Below, in pieces: positions 1-7,925 of a DNA stretch of 64,000 bases. How positions within the stretch are numbered: position 1 is the first letter of the stretch; each line of letters opens with the position of its first letter. Below the pieces are notes generated by a model, which searched no databases, had not been told where the DNA came from, and worked only from the letters and a program-made list of their open reading frames with translations. Origin of the DNA: Rhodobacter xanthinilyticus (lineage in GTDB: Bacteria; Pseudomonadota; Alphaproteobacteria; Rhodobacterales; Rhodobacteraceae); the NCBI RefSeq assembly GCF_001856665.1, contig NZ_CP017781.1, forward strand, positions 496,001 to 560,000, given 5' to 3'. The position numbers and the translations under genes were made by a program.

Positions 1-9
1 CACGGTCAT
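1..9 (-). CDS. start of a gene downstream of pqiA (partial, three codons visible)
   Basis: Reading the minus strand, an ATG at position 9 overlaps the stop codon of the pqiA-like gene at 6-8 in an ATGA arrangement, and its reading frame (Met-Thr-Val) runs out of the window. The overlap is the usual sign of translational coupling in this genome. In related bacteria a second PqiA unit or the MCE protein PqiB follows, but only nine bases are visible so the product is unknown. Confidence 0.4.
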
Positions 10-626
10 TTCCTGCCGATCGCGTCCCATATCGTCCATTGGCTGAGGAAGGCGTTTTTCAGCGCCGTCACGATGATGAGCGCGCAAAACGCCCAGAACG
101 CCGGCCCGAGCGAGACCGAGGCGAGCCCGCCGATCTTCACCAGCGCGACCGCGGTGCCGATGATGAAGATCTCGGCCATCGACCAGGGCTCGAGCTCCTC
201 GGCGAGACGAAAGGCCTGCGCCGCGTGCGGCCAGGCGGGGCGGGCATTGGCCAGCGGCCAGAGCACATAGATCAGCGCCCCGAACCGCAGGATCGGCAGC
301 CCGACGATCAGCATCAAGACCGCGAAGGCCAAGGGCGCAAGGAAGCCCTCGGAAAACGCCATCGCCACCTCGAAGACCGAGCTTGCGTGCGAAAACCCCT
401 GCGCCGAGATCTTCAGGAACGGAAAGAAGATCGCCGCGATCATCAGGATCATCGCCGTGAAGGCGAGCGCGATCACATGCAGAAACGACCGCGCCCGCGG
501 CGTGATCAGGAGCGTGCCGCAGCGCGCGCAGGCGGCGCGCTCGCTCTCGCCCAGCCGGGCGGAGCGGTGCAGCGCATCGCAAGAGGGGCAGGCGATCAGC
601 TGATCGAGGGGGGCGGGGCTGGACAT
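6..626 (-). CDS. pqiA: PqiA-family membrane protein (paraquat-inducible protein A)
   Basis: The 206-residue product has two N-terminal CxxC pairs (Cys13/Cys16 and Cys33/Cys36), which make a rubredoxin-like zinc ribbon, followed by about four hydrophobic segments with the PqiA-typical stretch near residue 70 (FPFLKISAQG). PqiA proteins are inner-membrane partners of MCE proteins that move lipids between the inner and outer membrane. This is a single PqiA unit, whereas Escherichia coli PqiA carries two in tandem. The next gene starts inside its stop codon, so an operon continuing out of the window is likely. It is divergent from motB and shares the intergenic region 627-751 with it. The family call is firm; the lipid-transport role is inferred from family knowledge. 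Confidence 0.85.
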   Translation of the reverse strand: MSSPAPLDQLIACPSCDALHRSARLGESERAACARCGTLLITPRARSFLHVIALAFTAMILMIAAIFFPFLKISAQGFSHASSVFEVAMAFSEGFLAPLAFAVLMLIVGLPILRFGALIYVLWPLANARPAWPHAAQAFRLAEELEPWSMAEIFIIGTAVALVKIGGLASVSLGPAFWAFCALIIVTALKNAFLSQWTIWDAIGRK

Positions 627-692
627 GGCTCGAAAATAGACGCCGCGCGCGGCGAGGCAAGCCTCCAGCGGAAAAACCCGGCATTTTACCCT

Positions 693-708
693 TTAAGCGC
701 ACATTAAC
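693..708 (+). promoter_or_regulatory. CtrA box (TTAA-N7-TTAAC) upstream of motB
   Basis: The sequence reads TTAA, seven bases, TTAAC, an exact match to the full CtrA recognition site of alphaproteobacteria. It ends 43 bp before the motB ATG, within a plausible promoter range. CtrA is known to be needed for flagellar gene expression in Rhodobacter capsulatus, so control of motB is a natural inference. Confidence 0.6.
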
Positions 709-751
709 AGGACCGTGCTACACCTGATCCCGGGTGAAAAGAGGTGGTGGG

Positions 752-1621
752 ATGAGCGCGCGTGAAAATGCGGCGCCAGTCATCATCAAACGCAAGAAGG
801 TCGTCGGCGGCGACGGGCACCACGGTGGGGCGTGGAAAGTGGCCTATGCCGACTTCGTGACCGCCATGATGGCCTTCTTTCTGCTGATGTGGCTGTTGAA
901 CGCAACGACGGAAAAACAACGCAAGGGGCTTGCGGATTATTTCAATCCGACGATCCCGATCAACCGGATCTCCGGCGGGGGCGAGGGCGCCTTCGGGGGC
1001 GATTCCGTCTTCTCCGAGGATCAGGTGGCGCAAACCGGCACCGGCGCGAGCGCGCAAAAGCCCGCGCAGGAGCGTCAGGCCAAGGGCCAGCAGGGCGAGG
1101 CGGCGGCCGACAAGAAGGAGGAGGCCGCGAAAGCCGAGGAGACCGCGCAGCTCGAGAAGGCCGCGCGCGATCTGCAACAGGCGCTGGCCGGGGTCGGCGG
1201 TGAGTCGATGGTGACGGAAAACCTCGCGCGCCACATCGTCACTCGGGTGACCGATGAGGGGCTGATCGTCGAGTTTTTCGACCTCGAGGAGGAGCCGCTG
1301 TTCGTCGGCGAGACCGATGAGCCGCAGCCGGTTCTGCGCGAGATCTCGAAGATGTTGGTGCGGGTGTTCGGGCTGGTGAAGAACCCGGTCGCGCTGAACG
1401 GTTATAGCAAGTCCTACCCCGAGATGTTGCGGCAAAACCCGGTCTGGGATCTATCCCTTGCGAGGGCTCAGGCGATGCGCCAGCTTCTTGAGGCCGATGG
1501 GCTCGACAAGATGCGGGTCGATCGGGTGACGGGGTTCGCCGATCGCCGGCCCGCCTCGCAACATCCGATGGCGGTGCGCAACAACCGGCTCGAGCTGATC
1601 TTGCTGCGCAACGGGAAGTGA
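752..1621 (+). CDS. motB: flagellar stator protein MotB
   Basis: MotB is the peptidoglycan-anchored half of the MotA/MotB proton channel that drives the flagellum. The sequence has the single N-terminal membrane segment with the proton-binding Asp at about residue 34 (AYADFVTAMMAFF), a charged and Ala-rich linker at about 90-150, and a C-terminal OmpA-like peptidoglycan-binding domain (RAQAMRQLL and the closing NNRLELIL). I chose the ATG at 752 because a purine-rich ribosome site (AAGAGGTGG) precedes it; a GTG at 734 is in frame but lacks one. No motA is adjacent, so it must lie elsewhere. flgE follows after 99 bp with its own candidate CtrA site. Confidence 0.95.
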   Translation: MSARENAAPVIIKRKKVVGGDGHHGGAWKVAYADFVTAMMAFFLLMWLLNATTEKQRKGLADYFNPTIPINRISGGGEGAFGGDSVFSEDQVAQTGTGASAQKPAQERQAKGQQGEAAADKKEEAAKAEETAQLEKAARDLQQALAGVGGESMVTENLARHIVTRVTDEGLIVEFFDLEEEPLFVGETDEPQPVLREISKMLVRVFGLVKNPVALNGYSKSYPEMLRQNPVWDLSLARAQAMRQLLEADGLDKMRVDRVTGFADRRPASQHPMAVRNNRLELILLRNGK

Positions 1622-1647
1622 CGCCAAGGCGAGATAAATTTGACCTG

Positions 1648-1663
1648 TTAGGGGGATATTAAG
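1648..1663 (+). promoter_or_regulatory. near-consensus CtrA box upstream of flgE
   Basis: The sequence reads TTAG, seven bases, TTAAG, which is one mismatch from TTAA-N7-TTAA. It ends 57 bp before the flgE ATG. Its value comes from the exact CtrA site ahead of motB a kilobase away; taken alone it would be weak. Confidence 0.4.
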
Positions 1664-1720
1664 AGTGCGTGCGGCAAGCTGCAGTCTGATCGAGGGACGC
1701 AGCAGCAGAAAGGCGCTTTC

Positions 1721-3061
1721 ATGTCCATTTCCTCTTCGCTCAACGCGGGCGTTGCCGGTCTTGCCGCCAACGCCACTCGTCTTGCGACGATCTCGGATAA
1801 CATCGCGAACTCCGGGACCTATGGCTATAAACGAGCGACCGCCGATTTCGAGAGCATGGTGCTCAATCAGGCGCGCAACTCGGGGACCTATTCGGCGGGG
1901 GGCGTGCGCGCCTCGACCGCGCGGCTGATCGATGAGCGCGGCTCGCTCGTCTCGACCTCGAACGCGATGGACCTCGCGGTGTCGGGGCGCGGGTTCCTGC
2001 CGGTCGCCACGACCACCCAGATCGAAAATACCTTCGGCGATCAGCCGCTTTTGATGACGACGACCGGGTCTTTCCACACCGACAGCGAGGGCGTGCTGCG
2101 CACCGATTCCGGGCTGGTGCTGATGGGCTGGCCCGCGAACGCCGATGGCTCGATCCCGACCCTGCCGCGGGATACGACCTCGGGCCTGCAGCCGGTGGTG
2201 ATCAACGCCAACCAGACCGCGGGCGACCCGACCACGACGATGAACCTCGGCGTCAACCTGCCCTCCTGGCAGACGGAATCCGATTCGACCGGCGAGACGC
2301 TGCCGCTCTCGGTGGAGTATTTCGGCAACCTCGGTAACTCCGAGACCCTCGATGTCACCTTCACGCCGGTCGTGCCGGCCTCGGGCTCGTCGAACCAATG
2401 GACGATGGTGATCCGCGATTCCGCGACGCTTGATGACGCCTCGACCGCCGGGGTCGATGAGAGCATCCTGGGCGAATATACCCTGACCTTCGACAATACG
2501 AGCGTGAATGGCGGCACGCTGTCCTCGGTGACGACCGTTTCCGGCGCGGTCTATGACGGTGCGAACGGAACCTTGACGCTGCCCGTCGCGGAGGGGCTGC
2601 AAACGCTCACCCTGACGATCGGCAAGATCGGGGACACCAATGGCCTGACCCAGCTCGCCACCGATTTCGCGCCGACCTCGATCGTGAAGGACGGCTCGCC
2701 CGTGGGTAACCTGACTGCGGTGGAGATCGATGAAAACGGGTTCATCAAGGCGACCTATGACACCGGGTTCATCCGGACCGTCTACCAGATCCCGCTTGTC
2801 GATGTGCCCAACCCCAACGGCCTGACGGCGCTCGATAACCAGACCTATCAGGTCTCGCCGACCTCGGGCTCCTTCTTCCTGTGGGATGCCGGCGACGGCC
2901 CCACCGGCACGGTCGAGGGCTATGCCCGTGAGGGTTCCGCCGTCGATGTGGCACAGGAGTTGACCAACCTGATCCAGACGCAGCGCGCCTATTCCTCGAA
3001 CGCCAAGGTCATTCAGACCGTGGACGAGATGCTGCAGGAGACGACCAACATCAAGCGCTGA
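1721..3061 (+). CDS. flgE: flagellar hook protein FlgE
   Basis: FlgE polymerises into the hook, the universal joint outside the outer membrane. The 446-residue product begins with the conserved rod/hook N-terminus (SLNAGVAGLAANATRL and SDNIANSGTYGYK) and ends with the matching C-terminal coiled-coil (ELTNLIQTQRAYSSNAKVIQ followed by VDEMLQETTNIKR), the two helices that pack together in hook monomers. The middle is Thr/Gly-rich and typical of the surface-exposed D1/D2 domains. It heads the run flgE-flgK-flgL-flgI, all on the plus strand. Export is by the flagellar type III apparatus, consistent with the absence of a signal peptide. Length fits the alphaproteobacterial family. Confidence 0.95.
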   Translation: MSISSSLNAGVAGLAANATRLATISDNIANSGTYGYKRATADFESMVLNQARNSGTYSAGGVRASTARLIDERGSLVSTSNAMDLAVSGRGFLPVATTTQIENTFGDQPLLMTTTGSFHTDSEGVLRTDSGLVLMGWPANADGSIPTLPRDTTSGLQPVVINANQTAGDPTTTMNLGVNLPSWQTESDSTGETLPLSVEYFGNLGNSETLDVTFTPVVPASGSSNQWTMVIRDSATLDDASTAGVDESILGEYTLTFDNTSVNGGTLSSVTTVSGAVYDGANGTLTLPVAEGLQTLTLTIGKIGDTNGLTQLATDFAPTSIVKDGSPVGNLTAVEIDENGFIKATYDTGFIRTVYQIPLVDVPNPNGLTALDNQTYQVSPTSGSFFLWDAGDGPTGTVEGYAREGSAVDVAQELTNLIQTQRAYSSNAKVIQTVDEMLQETTNIKR

Positions 3062-3088
3062 GGTGACGCTCGGCGCGGAGGCTGACAG

Positions 3089-4543
3089 ATGAGCATTTCG
3101 GGATCCCTTTCGAACGCACTCTCCGGGCTGACCGCAGCAGCCCGAATGGCCGATGTCGTCTCCTCGAACACTGCGAATGCGCTGACCGAAGGCTATGCGC
3201 GGCGGGAGATTTCTCTCGTCGCGCAGTCGGTCGGCGGCAATGGCGCCGGCGTCAAGGTCGTTGGCGTCAATCGGTCGGTGAATGAGCCGGTCTTGCAAGA
3301 TCGCCGCATCGCCACGGCGGCCGCCAGCAATGCGACGGCCCGCACGGATTTCTACGCCCAGATCGAAGAGATGATCGGCACGCCCGAGGATGCCAGCTCG
3401 CTCTCGTCGCGCCTCGCAACCCTCGATTCGAGCCTGATCACCGCCGCCTCGATGCCGGAGAGTGAATCGCGGCTGTCGGCCGTGCTTTCGAGCGCGCGAA
3501 ACGTCTCCGATCAGCTCAACGAGATGTCCGACGGGCTGATGCAAATTCGCATGAATGCGGACAAATCGATCTCGGCGCAGGTCGATACGCTCAACCAGTC
3601 ACTCACTCAGATCGATGAGCTCAACGCGAAGATCCTCGCGGTCCGCAGCTCTGGCAGCGATGCGACCGCGCTCCTCGATCAGCGCCAGGCCCTCGTCGAC
3701 AAGGTGTCCGAGATCGTTCCGGTGCGCCAGTTGCAGCGCGATAATGACCAGATCGTCCTTTACACCACCGGCGGCGCGATCTTGCTCGAGGGGAACCCGG
3801 CGGAGATCGGCTTCACCCCGACCCCGGTGATCACCGCCGGCATGACCCGCGAAAATGGCGCGTTGAGCGGGTTGACGATCAACGGGATGGCGGTTTCTCC
3901 CGCCGACGATGGCGTCCTGGGGGGCGGAACCCTCGGGGCCATGTTCGCGGTGCGCGACGAGCTTGCCCCCGAGGTTCAAAGCCAGATCGACGCGGTCGCG
4001 CGGGATCTGATCGAACGGTTTTCCGACAGCGCGGTGGACCCGACCCTCACCGCCACGACGCCCGGGCCTTTCACGGATGGCGGGGCGGTCTTCGATGCAA
4101 GCCTCGAGGTCGGGCTTGCCGGGCGGATCGAAATCAACGCCGCCGCAGATCCGGAACAGGGCGGTGCGCTTTGGCGCCTTCGCGACGGTATGGGCGCGAC
4201 AACCCCGGGCGATGTCGGAAACTCGACCCTGCTCGTCGCGCTCAGCGACGCGCTCAACACCGAGCGCGTGCCCGCTTCCGGCGATTTCGGCCTCTCGATG
4301 CGCAGCGCCTCCGGGCTCGTGTCCGATCTGCTTTCCTCTGTCTCGAGCGATCGCCAGGCTTCGGAAACCGTGCAGTCCTACACCACCGCGCGGCAGGAAA
4401 CCCTGAACGAGATGGCCCTCGCCGATGGGGTCGACACCGATTACGAGCTGCAAACTCTGCTCAAGGTCGAACAGGCCTATGCCGCAAATGCGCGCGTTAT
4501 CAAGACCTTGGATGAACTCATGCAGCAACTGTTGAGCTGGTAA
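3089..4543 (+). CDS. flgK: hook-filament junction protein FlgK
   Basis: FlgK (HAP1) forms the first adaptor ring between hook and filament. The 484-residue protein has the N-terminal motif SLSNALSGLTAAARMADVVSS followed by TANALTEGYARR, and a C-terminal segment (LLKVEQAYAANARVIKTLDELM) that matches the flagellar rod/hook C-terminal domain. A long helical region from about 90 to 230, with the DLL-type motif DATALLDQRQALVDK, is characteristic of FlgK. The start ATG lies 28 bp after flgE with a GGAGG-like site, and flgL begins one base after its stop, so the genes are co-transcribed. Confidence 0.94.
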   Translation: MSISGSLSNALSGLTAAARMADVVSSNTANALTEGYARREISLVAQSVGGNGAGVKVVGVNRSVNEPVLQDRRIATAAASNATARTDFYAQIEEMIGTPEDASSLSSRLATLDSSLITAASMPESESRLSAVLSSARNVSDQLNEMSDGLMQIRMNADKSISAQVDTLNQSLTQIDELNAKILAVRSSGSDATALLDQRQALVDKVSEIVPVRQLQRDNDQIVLYTTGGAILLEGNPAEIGFTPTPVITAGMTRENGALSGLTINGMAVSPADDGVLGGGTLGAMFAVRDELAPEVQSQIDAVARDLIERFSDSAVDPTLTATTPGPFTDGGAVFDASLEVGLAGRIEINAAADPEQGGALWRLRDGMGATTPGDVGNSTLLVALSDALNTERVPASGDFGLSMRSASGLVSDLLSSVSSDRQASETVQSYTTARQETLNEMALADGVDTDYELQTLLKVEQAYAANARVIKTLDELMQQLLSW

Positions 4544-4544
4544 G

Positions 4545-5558
4545 ATGAATTACATTTCCGTCGGCGACATGGCTCAGACCTATCAGATGCGGCTCCATAA
4601 TACGCAGCTGAAAACCACGCTCAACCGCCTCTCGGAGGAGGTCGTGACCGGCATTCAGAAAGACGTCGGAAAAGCCGTCGGGGGCGATTTCACGATGCTC
4701 TCCTCGATCAACCGCTCGATCTCCGCGATCGCCTCTTACGATCAGGCGACGGCCGAGGCGGGGATCTTCGCCGATGCCATGCAAAACAGTCTCGATCTGA
4801 TGCGCACCTCGGCGAGCGAAATCGGGGTGAGCCTGATGTCGGCTGCGACGAGCTCGACGCCGACCCTCGTCAACACCACGGTCGCCACCGCCAGCGACAT
4901 GTTCTCCTCGATCGTGGATGCGCTGAACACCAATGTCTCCGGGCGCTATGTCTTCTCCGGCACGGCGACCGATACGAAGCCCCTCGACGCGGCCGAAGAT
5001 ATTCTGAGTGCGCTGGGCGCGCATGTTGCCGGCCTGACAACCTCTGCTGATATCGAGGCGGCGGTCGAGGCCTGGTTCATGGCCGATCCGGGTGATGGTG
5101 GGTTCATCGACCAATCCTACCACGGCAGCCAGTCCGAGCTCGGTCCGATCCGCGTGGCCGATGGCCAGACCGTCAAGCTGCAGATGCGTGCCGTCGATCC
5201 GGAGATTCGGGAGGCTCTCGCCGGCTTTGCCCTCGCCGCATTGGTGAGCAACAACTACGTCGGTTCCGATTTCACCATCCACTCCGAGCTCGCGCAAGCC
5301 TCCGGGGAGCGGATTGTCGCGGCGGGCAGCACGCTTGCCTCCCTGCAGGCCGGCGTGGGCAGTGTTCAGGGCCGCATCTCCGATGCCCAGACCCAGAATG
5401 CCGCCGAGAAATCGTCGCTCGAAATCGCCCGCACCAATTTGATCGGCGCCGACCCCTACGACAGCGCGACGGCGCTCGAGGCGGCGCAATCGCAGCTTGA
5501 AACCCTCTATACCTTGACCGCGCGACTCTCGTCGCTCTCCTTGGCGGATTATCTGTGA
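4545..5558 (+). CDS. flgL: hook-filament junction protein FlgL
   Basis: FlgL (HAP3) is the second junction adaptor, related to flagellin. The 337-residue sequence shows flagellin-like N-terminal helices (YQMRLHNTQLKTTLNRLSEEVVTG) and a C-terminal helix (ALEAAQSQLETLYTLTARLSSLSLADYL) that pairs with it. The stretch GRYVFSGTATDTKP near residue 130 is the usual FlgL signature. Its stop codon overlaps the flgI start (TGATG at 5556-5560), which couples translation of the two genes. Confidence 0.93.
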   Translation: MNYISVGDMAQTYQMRLHNTQLKTTLNRLSEEVVTGIQKDVGKAVGGDFTMLSSINRSISAIASYDQATAEAGIFADAMQNSLDLMRTSASEIGVSLMSAATSSTPTLVNTTVATASDMFSSIVDALNTNVSGRYVFSGTATDTKPLDAAEDILSALGAHVAGLTTSADIEAAVEAWFMADPGDGGFIDQSYHGSQSELGPIRVADGQTVKLQMRAVDPEIREALAGFALAALVSNNYVGSDFTIHSELAQASGERIVAAGSTLASLQAGVGSVQGRISDAQTQNAAEKSSLEIARTNLIGADPYDSATALEAAQSQLETLYTLTARLSSLSLADYL

Positions 5559-6655
5559 TGAAACTCCTCCTCGCTCTCGTCCTCGCGCTGCTGCCGGCCC
5601 TCGCCTCTGCCGCGCCCATCCGCATCAAGGATCTCGTCGAGTTCGACGGGGTTCGCGGCAACGATCTCGTCGGTTACGGCTTGGTGGTCGGCCTCAATGG
5701 CACGGGCGATGGCATCCGCAACTCGCCCTTCACCGAGGATATCATGTCCAATATCCTCGAGCGGCTTGGCGTTAACGTTACCGGCGAGCAATTCCGACCA
5801 AAGAACGTCGCGGCGGTCATGGTGACCGCGACGCTGCCCCCCTTCGCGCGGGCGGGGAGCAAGGTCGATGTCACGGTCTCTGCCATCGGTGATGCCAAAA
5901 GTCTGCTGGGCGGGACGCTGATCATGACGCCGCTGAACGCGGCAGATGGTGAGATCTACGCCGTCGCGCAGGGCACGATCATCGCTGGCGGCGTGTCTGC
6001 GGAGGGGCAGGGCGCGTCCGTCGTTCAAGGCGTGCCGACCTCCGGCTCGATCCCCGGGGGCGGTCGCATCGAGCGAGAAATCGCCTTTGAGCTCAACAGC
6101 TTGCAAACGGTTCGCCTGGCCCTGCGCACGCCCGATTTCACCACCGCCGGGCGTATCGAACAGGCGATCAACAAGGAATTCGGCAGCCGGGTCGCGACCA
6201 TGCAGGACGCTGGCACCGTTGCGGTCGATATCCCGCGGGCCAACATGCGCTCGGCGGCGCATGTGTTGGGGCGGCTCGAGAACATCCCGGTCGAGCCCGA
6301 GCGGCGCGCGCGCGTCGTCGTCGATCAACGCTCGGGGACGATCGTCATGGGGGATGACGTGCGCATCTCCCGCGTCGCGGTCAGCCAGGGGAACCTGACG
6401 CTGCGGGTCGAGGAGGCGCCGCTCGTGGTGCAGCCGAACCCCTTTGCCGAGGGGCAAACCGTTGTCGTCCCGCGCACCCAAGCCTCGATCCAGGAAAACC
6501 CCGGCATCCATATGGCGGAGGTGGCCGAGGGCAGTTCGCTTTCCGAGGTCGTCGCGGGGCTCAACGCCCTTGGCGTGAGCCCGCGCGACATGATCGATAT
6601 CCTCAAGAGTATCAACTCGGCCGGTGCGCTCCACGCCGAATTCGTGGTGAACTGA
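5558..6655 (+). CDS. flgI: flagellar P-ring protein FlgI
   Basis: FlgI builds the periplasmic P ring around the flagellar rod. A Sec signal peptide (MKLLLALVLALLPALASA) is followed by the family's conserved start RIKDLVEFDGVRGNDLVGYG, the GTGDG motif, and the C-terminal region with SLSEVVAGLNALGVSPRD. Length (365 residues) is standard. The chosen ATG shares one base with the flgL stop; a GTG three bases earlier is in frame but would only add one Met. No flgJ or flgH follows; the next gene is convergent, so the flagellar run ends here. Confidence 0.95.
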   Translation: MKLLLALVLALLPALASAAPIRIKDLVEFDGVRGNDLVGYGLVVGLNGTGDGIRNSPFTEDIMSNILERLGVNVTGEQFRPKNVAAVMVTATLPPFARAGSKVDVTVSAIGDAKSLLGGTLIMTPLNAADGEIYAVAQGTIIAGGVSAEGQGASVVQGVPTSGSIPGGGRIEREIAFELNSLQTVRLALRTPDFTTAGRIEQAINKEFGSRVATMQDAGTVAVDIPRANMRSAAHVLGRLENIPVEPERRARVVVDQRSGTIVMGDDVRISRVAVSQGNLTLRVEEAPLVVQPNPFAEGQTVVVPRTQASIQENPGIHMAEVAEGSSLSEVVAGLNALGVSPRDMIDILKSINSAGALHAEFVVN

Positions 6656-6685
6656 GCGGCGCGAAGCCGGAGCGCCGGGCGGCTC

Positions 6686-7918
6686 TCAACCTGCAAGCCC
6701 GGCGCAGGCGGCGGTGATCCGGTCCAGCGCGCTGCGCAACTCCGCCTCCGAGGTCGCGTAGGAGATCCGGAAATAGGGCGAGAGGCCAAAGGCGGCGCCG
6801 GGCACCATCGCGACATCGGCCTCCTCCAGAAGCCAGGCGCAAAATGCCCGATCCGAGTCGATCACCCGCCCCGACGGGGTCGTTTTCCCGATCACGCCTG
6901 CGCAGGAGGCGAAGGTATAAAACGCCCCCTCGGGCACGCGACAGCTGATCCCCGGGATCGCGTTCAACGCCCCCACCACCATGTCGCGCCGCTTCTGGAA
7001 ACTCGCGGCGCGCTCGGCCAGATAGTCCTGCGGCCCGGTCAAGGCGGCGAGCGCGCCCGCCTGGCTGATCGAGCTTGGGCAGGAGGTCGACTGGCTCTGC
7101 ACCACCGCCATCGCCTTGATCAGCGCCTCGGGCCCGCCGGCATAACCGATCCGCCAACCGGTCATCGCATAGGCCTTCGAGACCCCGTTCACCGTCAGGA
7201 TCCGATCCTTCAGCCGCGGTTCCAACGCCGCAGGCGTCACGAACCGGAAACCGTCGTAAACGATATGCTCATACATGTCGTCGACCATCAGCCAGATCTG
7301 CGGACGCCCGAGCAGCACCTCGAGCAGCGGCCGGTAATCCGCCTCCGCATAGGCCGCGCCCGTCGGGTTCGAGGGCGAGTTGAGCAAGACCCATCGCGTG
7401 CGCGGCGTGATCGCGGCGGCGAGATCCTCGGCCGAGAGTCGGAACCCCTGCGCGCCGTCGCAAGGCACCGCGACCGGCACGCCGCCCGCGATCTGCACGA
7501 TGTCGAAATACGAGGTCCAGCACGGCGTCGGGATGATCACCTCATCGCCCGGGTTGAGGCTCGCCATGAAGGCGTTGAACAGGATCTGCTTGGCCCCCGC
7601 CGCGACAGTGATCTCTGCGGGCCCATAAACGACCCCGTTCTCGCGCCGGAACTTCTCGGCGATCGCGGCTTTCAGCTCGGGCGTACCGTCAAGCGCGGTG
7701 TATTTCGTCTGGCCGAGCGCCATCGCGGCACTCGCGGCCTCTTTCACATGCTCGGGAGTGTCGAAATCGGGCTCGCCCGCGCCGAGGATGATCATCGGTC
7801 GCCCCGCGCGTTTGAGCGCGCCGGCGCGCGCGCCGATCTGCAAGATCTCGGAAACGCCGAGCGTGGCGATCCGATCGGCCGGGACGAACCCGGCCGTTTC
7901 ATTGAATTTTTCGGTCAT
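6686..7918 (-). CDS. class I/II PLP aminotransferase, probable 2-aminoadipate aminotransferase
   Basis: The 410-residue protein is a fold-type I aminotransferase of the aspartate aminotransferase family. It shows the NPTG motif near 185, the cofactor Asp in VDDMYEHIVYDG, the Schiff-base Lys248 in NGVSKAYAMTGWRIGY and the C-terminal substrate Arg in FRISYA. By family alone it could act on aspartate, aromatic or branched substrates. It starts 7 bp after the stop of the amaB-type dehydrogenase, whose product is 2-aminoadipate, so conversion of 2-aminoadipate to 2-oxoadipate is the best contextual guess. The ATG at 7918 is chosen because the in-frame extension upstream lies inside amaB. It is convergent with flgI. 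Confidence 0.8.
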   Translation of the reverse strand: MTEKFNETAGFVPADRIATLGVSEILQIGARAGALKRAGRPMIILGAGEPDFDTPEHVKEAASAAMALGQTKYTALDGTPELKAAIAEKFRRENGVVYGPAEITVAAGAKQILFNAFMASLNPGDEVIIPTPCWTSYFDIVQIAGGVPVAVPCDGAQGFRLSAEDLAAAITPRTRWVLLNSPSNPTGAAYAEADYRPLLEVLLGRPQIWLMVDDMYEHIVYDGFRFVTPAALEPRLKDRILTVNGVSKAYAMTGWRIGYAGGPEALIKAMAVVQSQSTSCPSSISQAGALAALTGPQDYLAERAASFQKRRDMVVGALNAIPGISCRVPEGAFYTFASCAGVIGKTTPSGRVIDSDRAFCAWLLEEADVAMVPGAAFGLSPYFRISYATSEAELRSALDRITAACAGLAG

Positions 7919-7925
7919 GCCCGCC

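Noticed and set aside
627-1720. Sigma-54 or sigma-28 flagellar promoters
   Set aside because: I looked for TGGCAC-N5-TTGC and TAAA-N15-GCCGATAA patterns and found no good match near motB or flgE.
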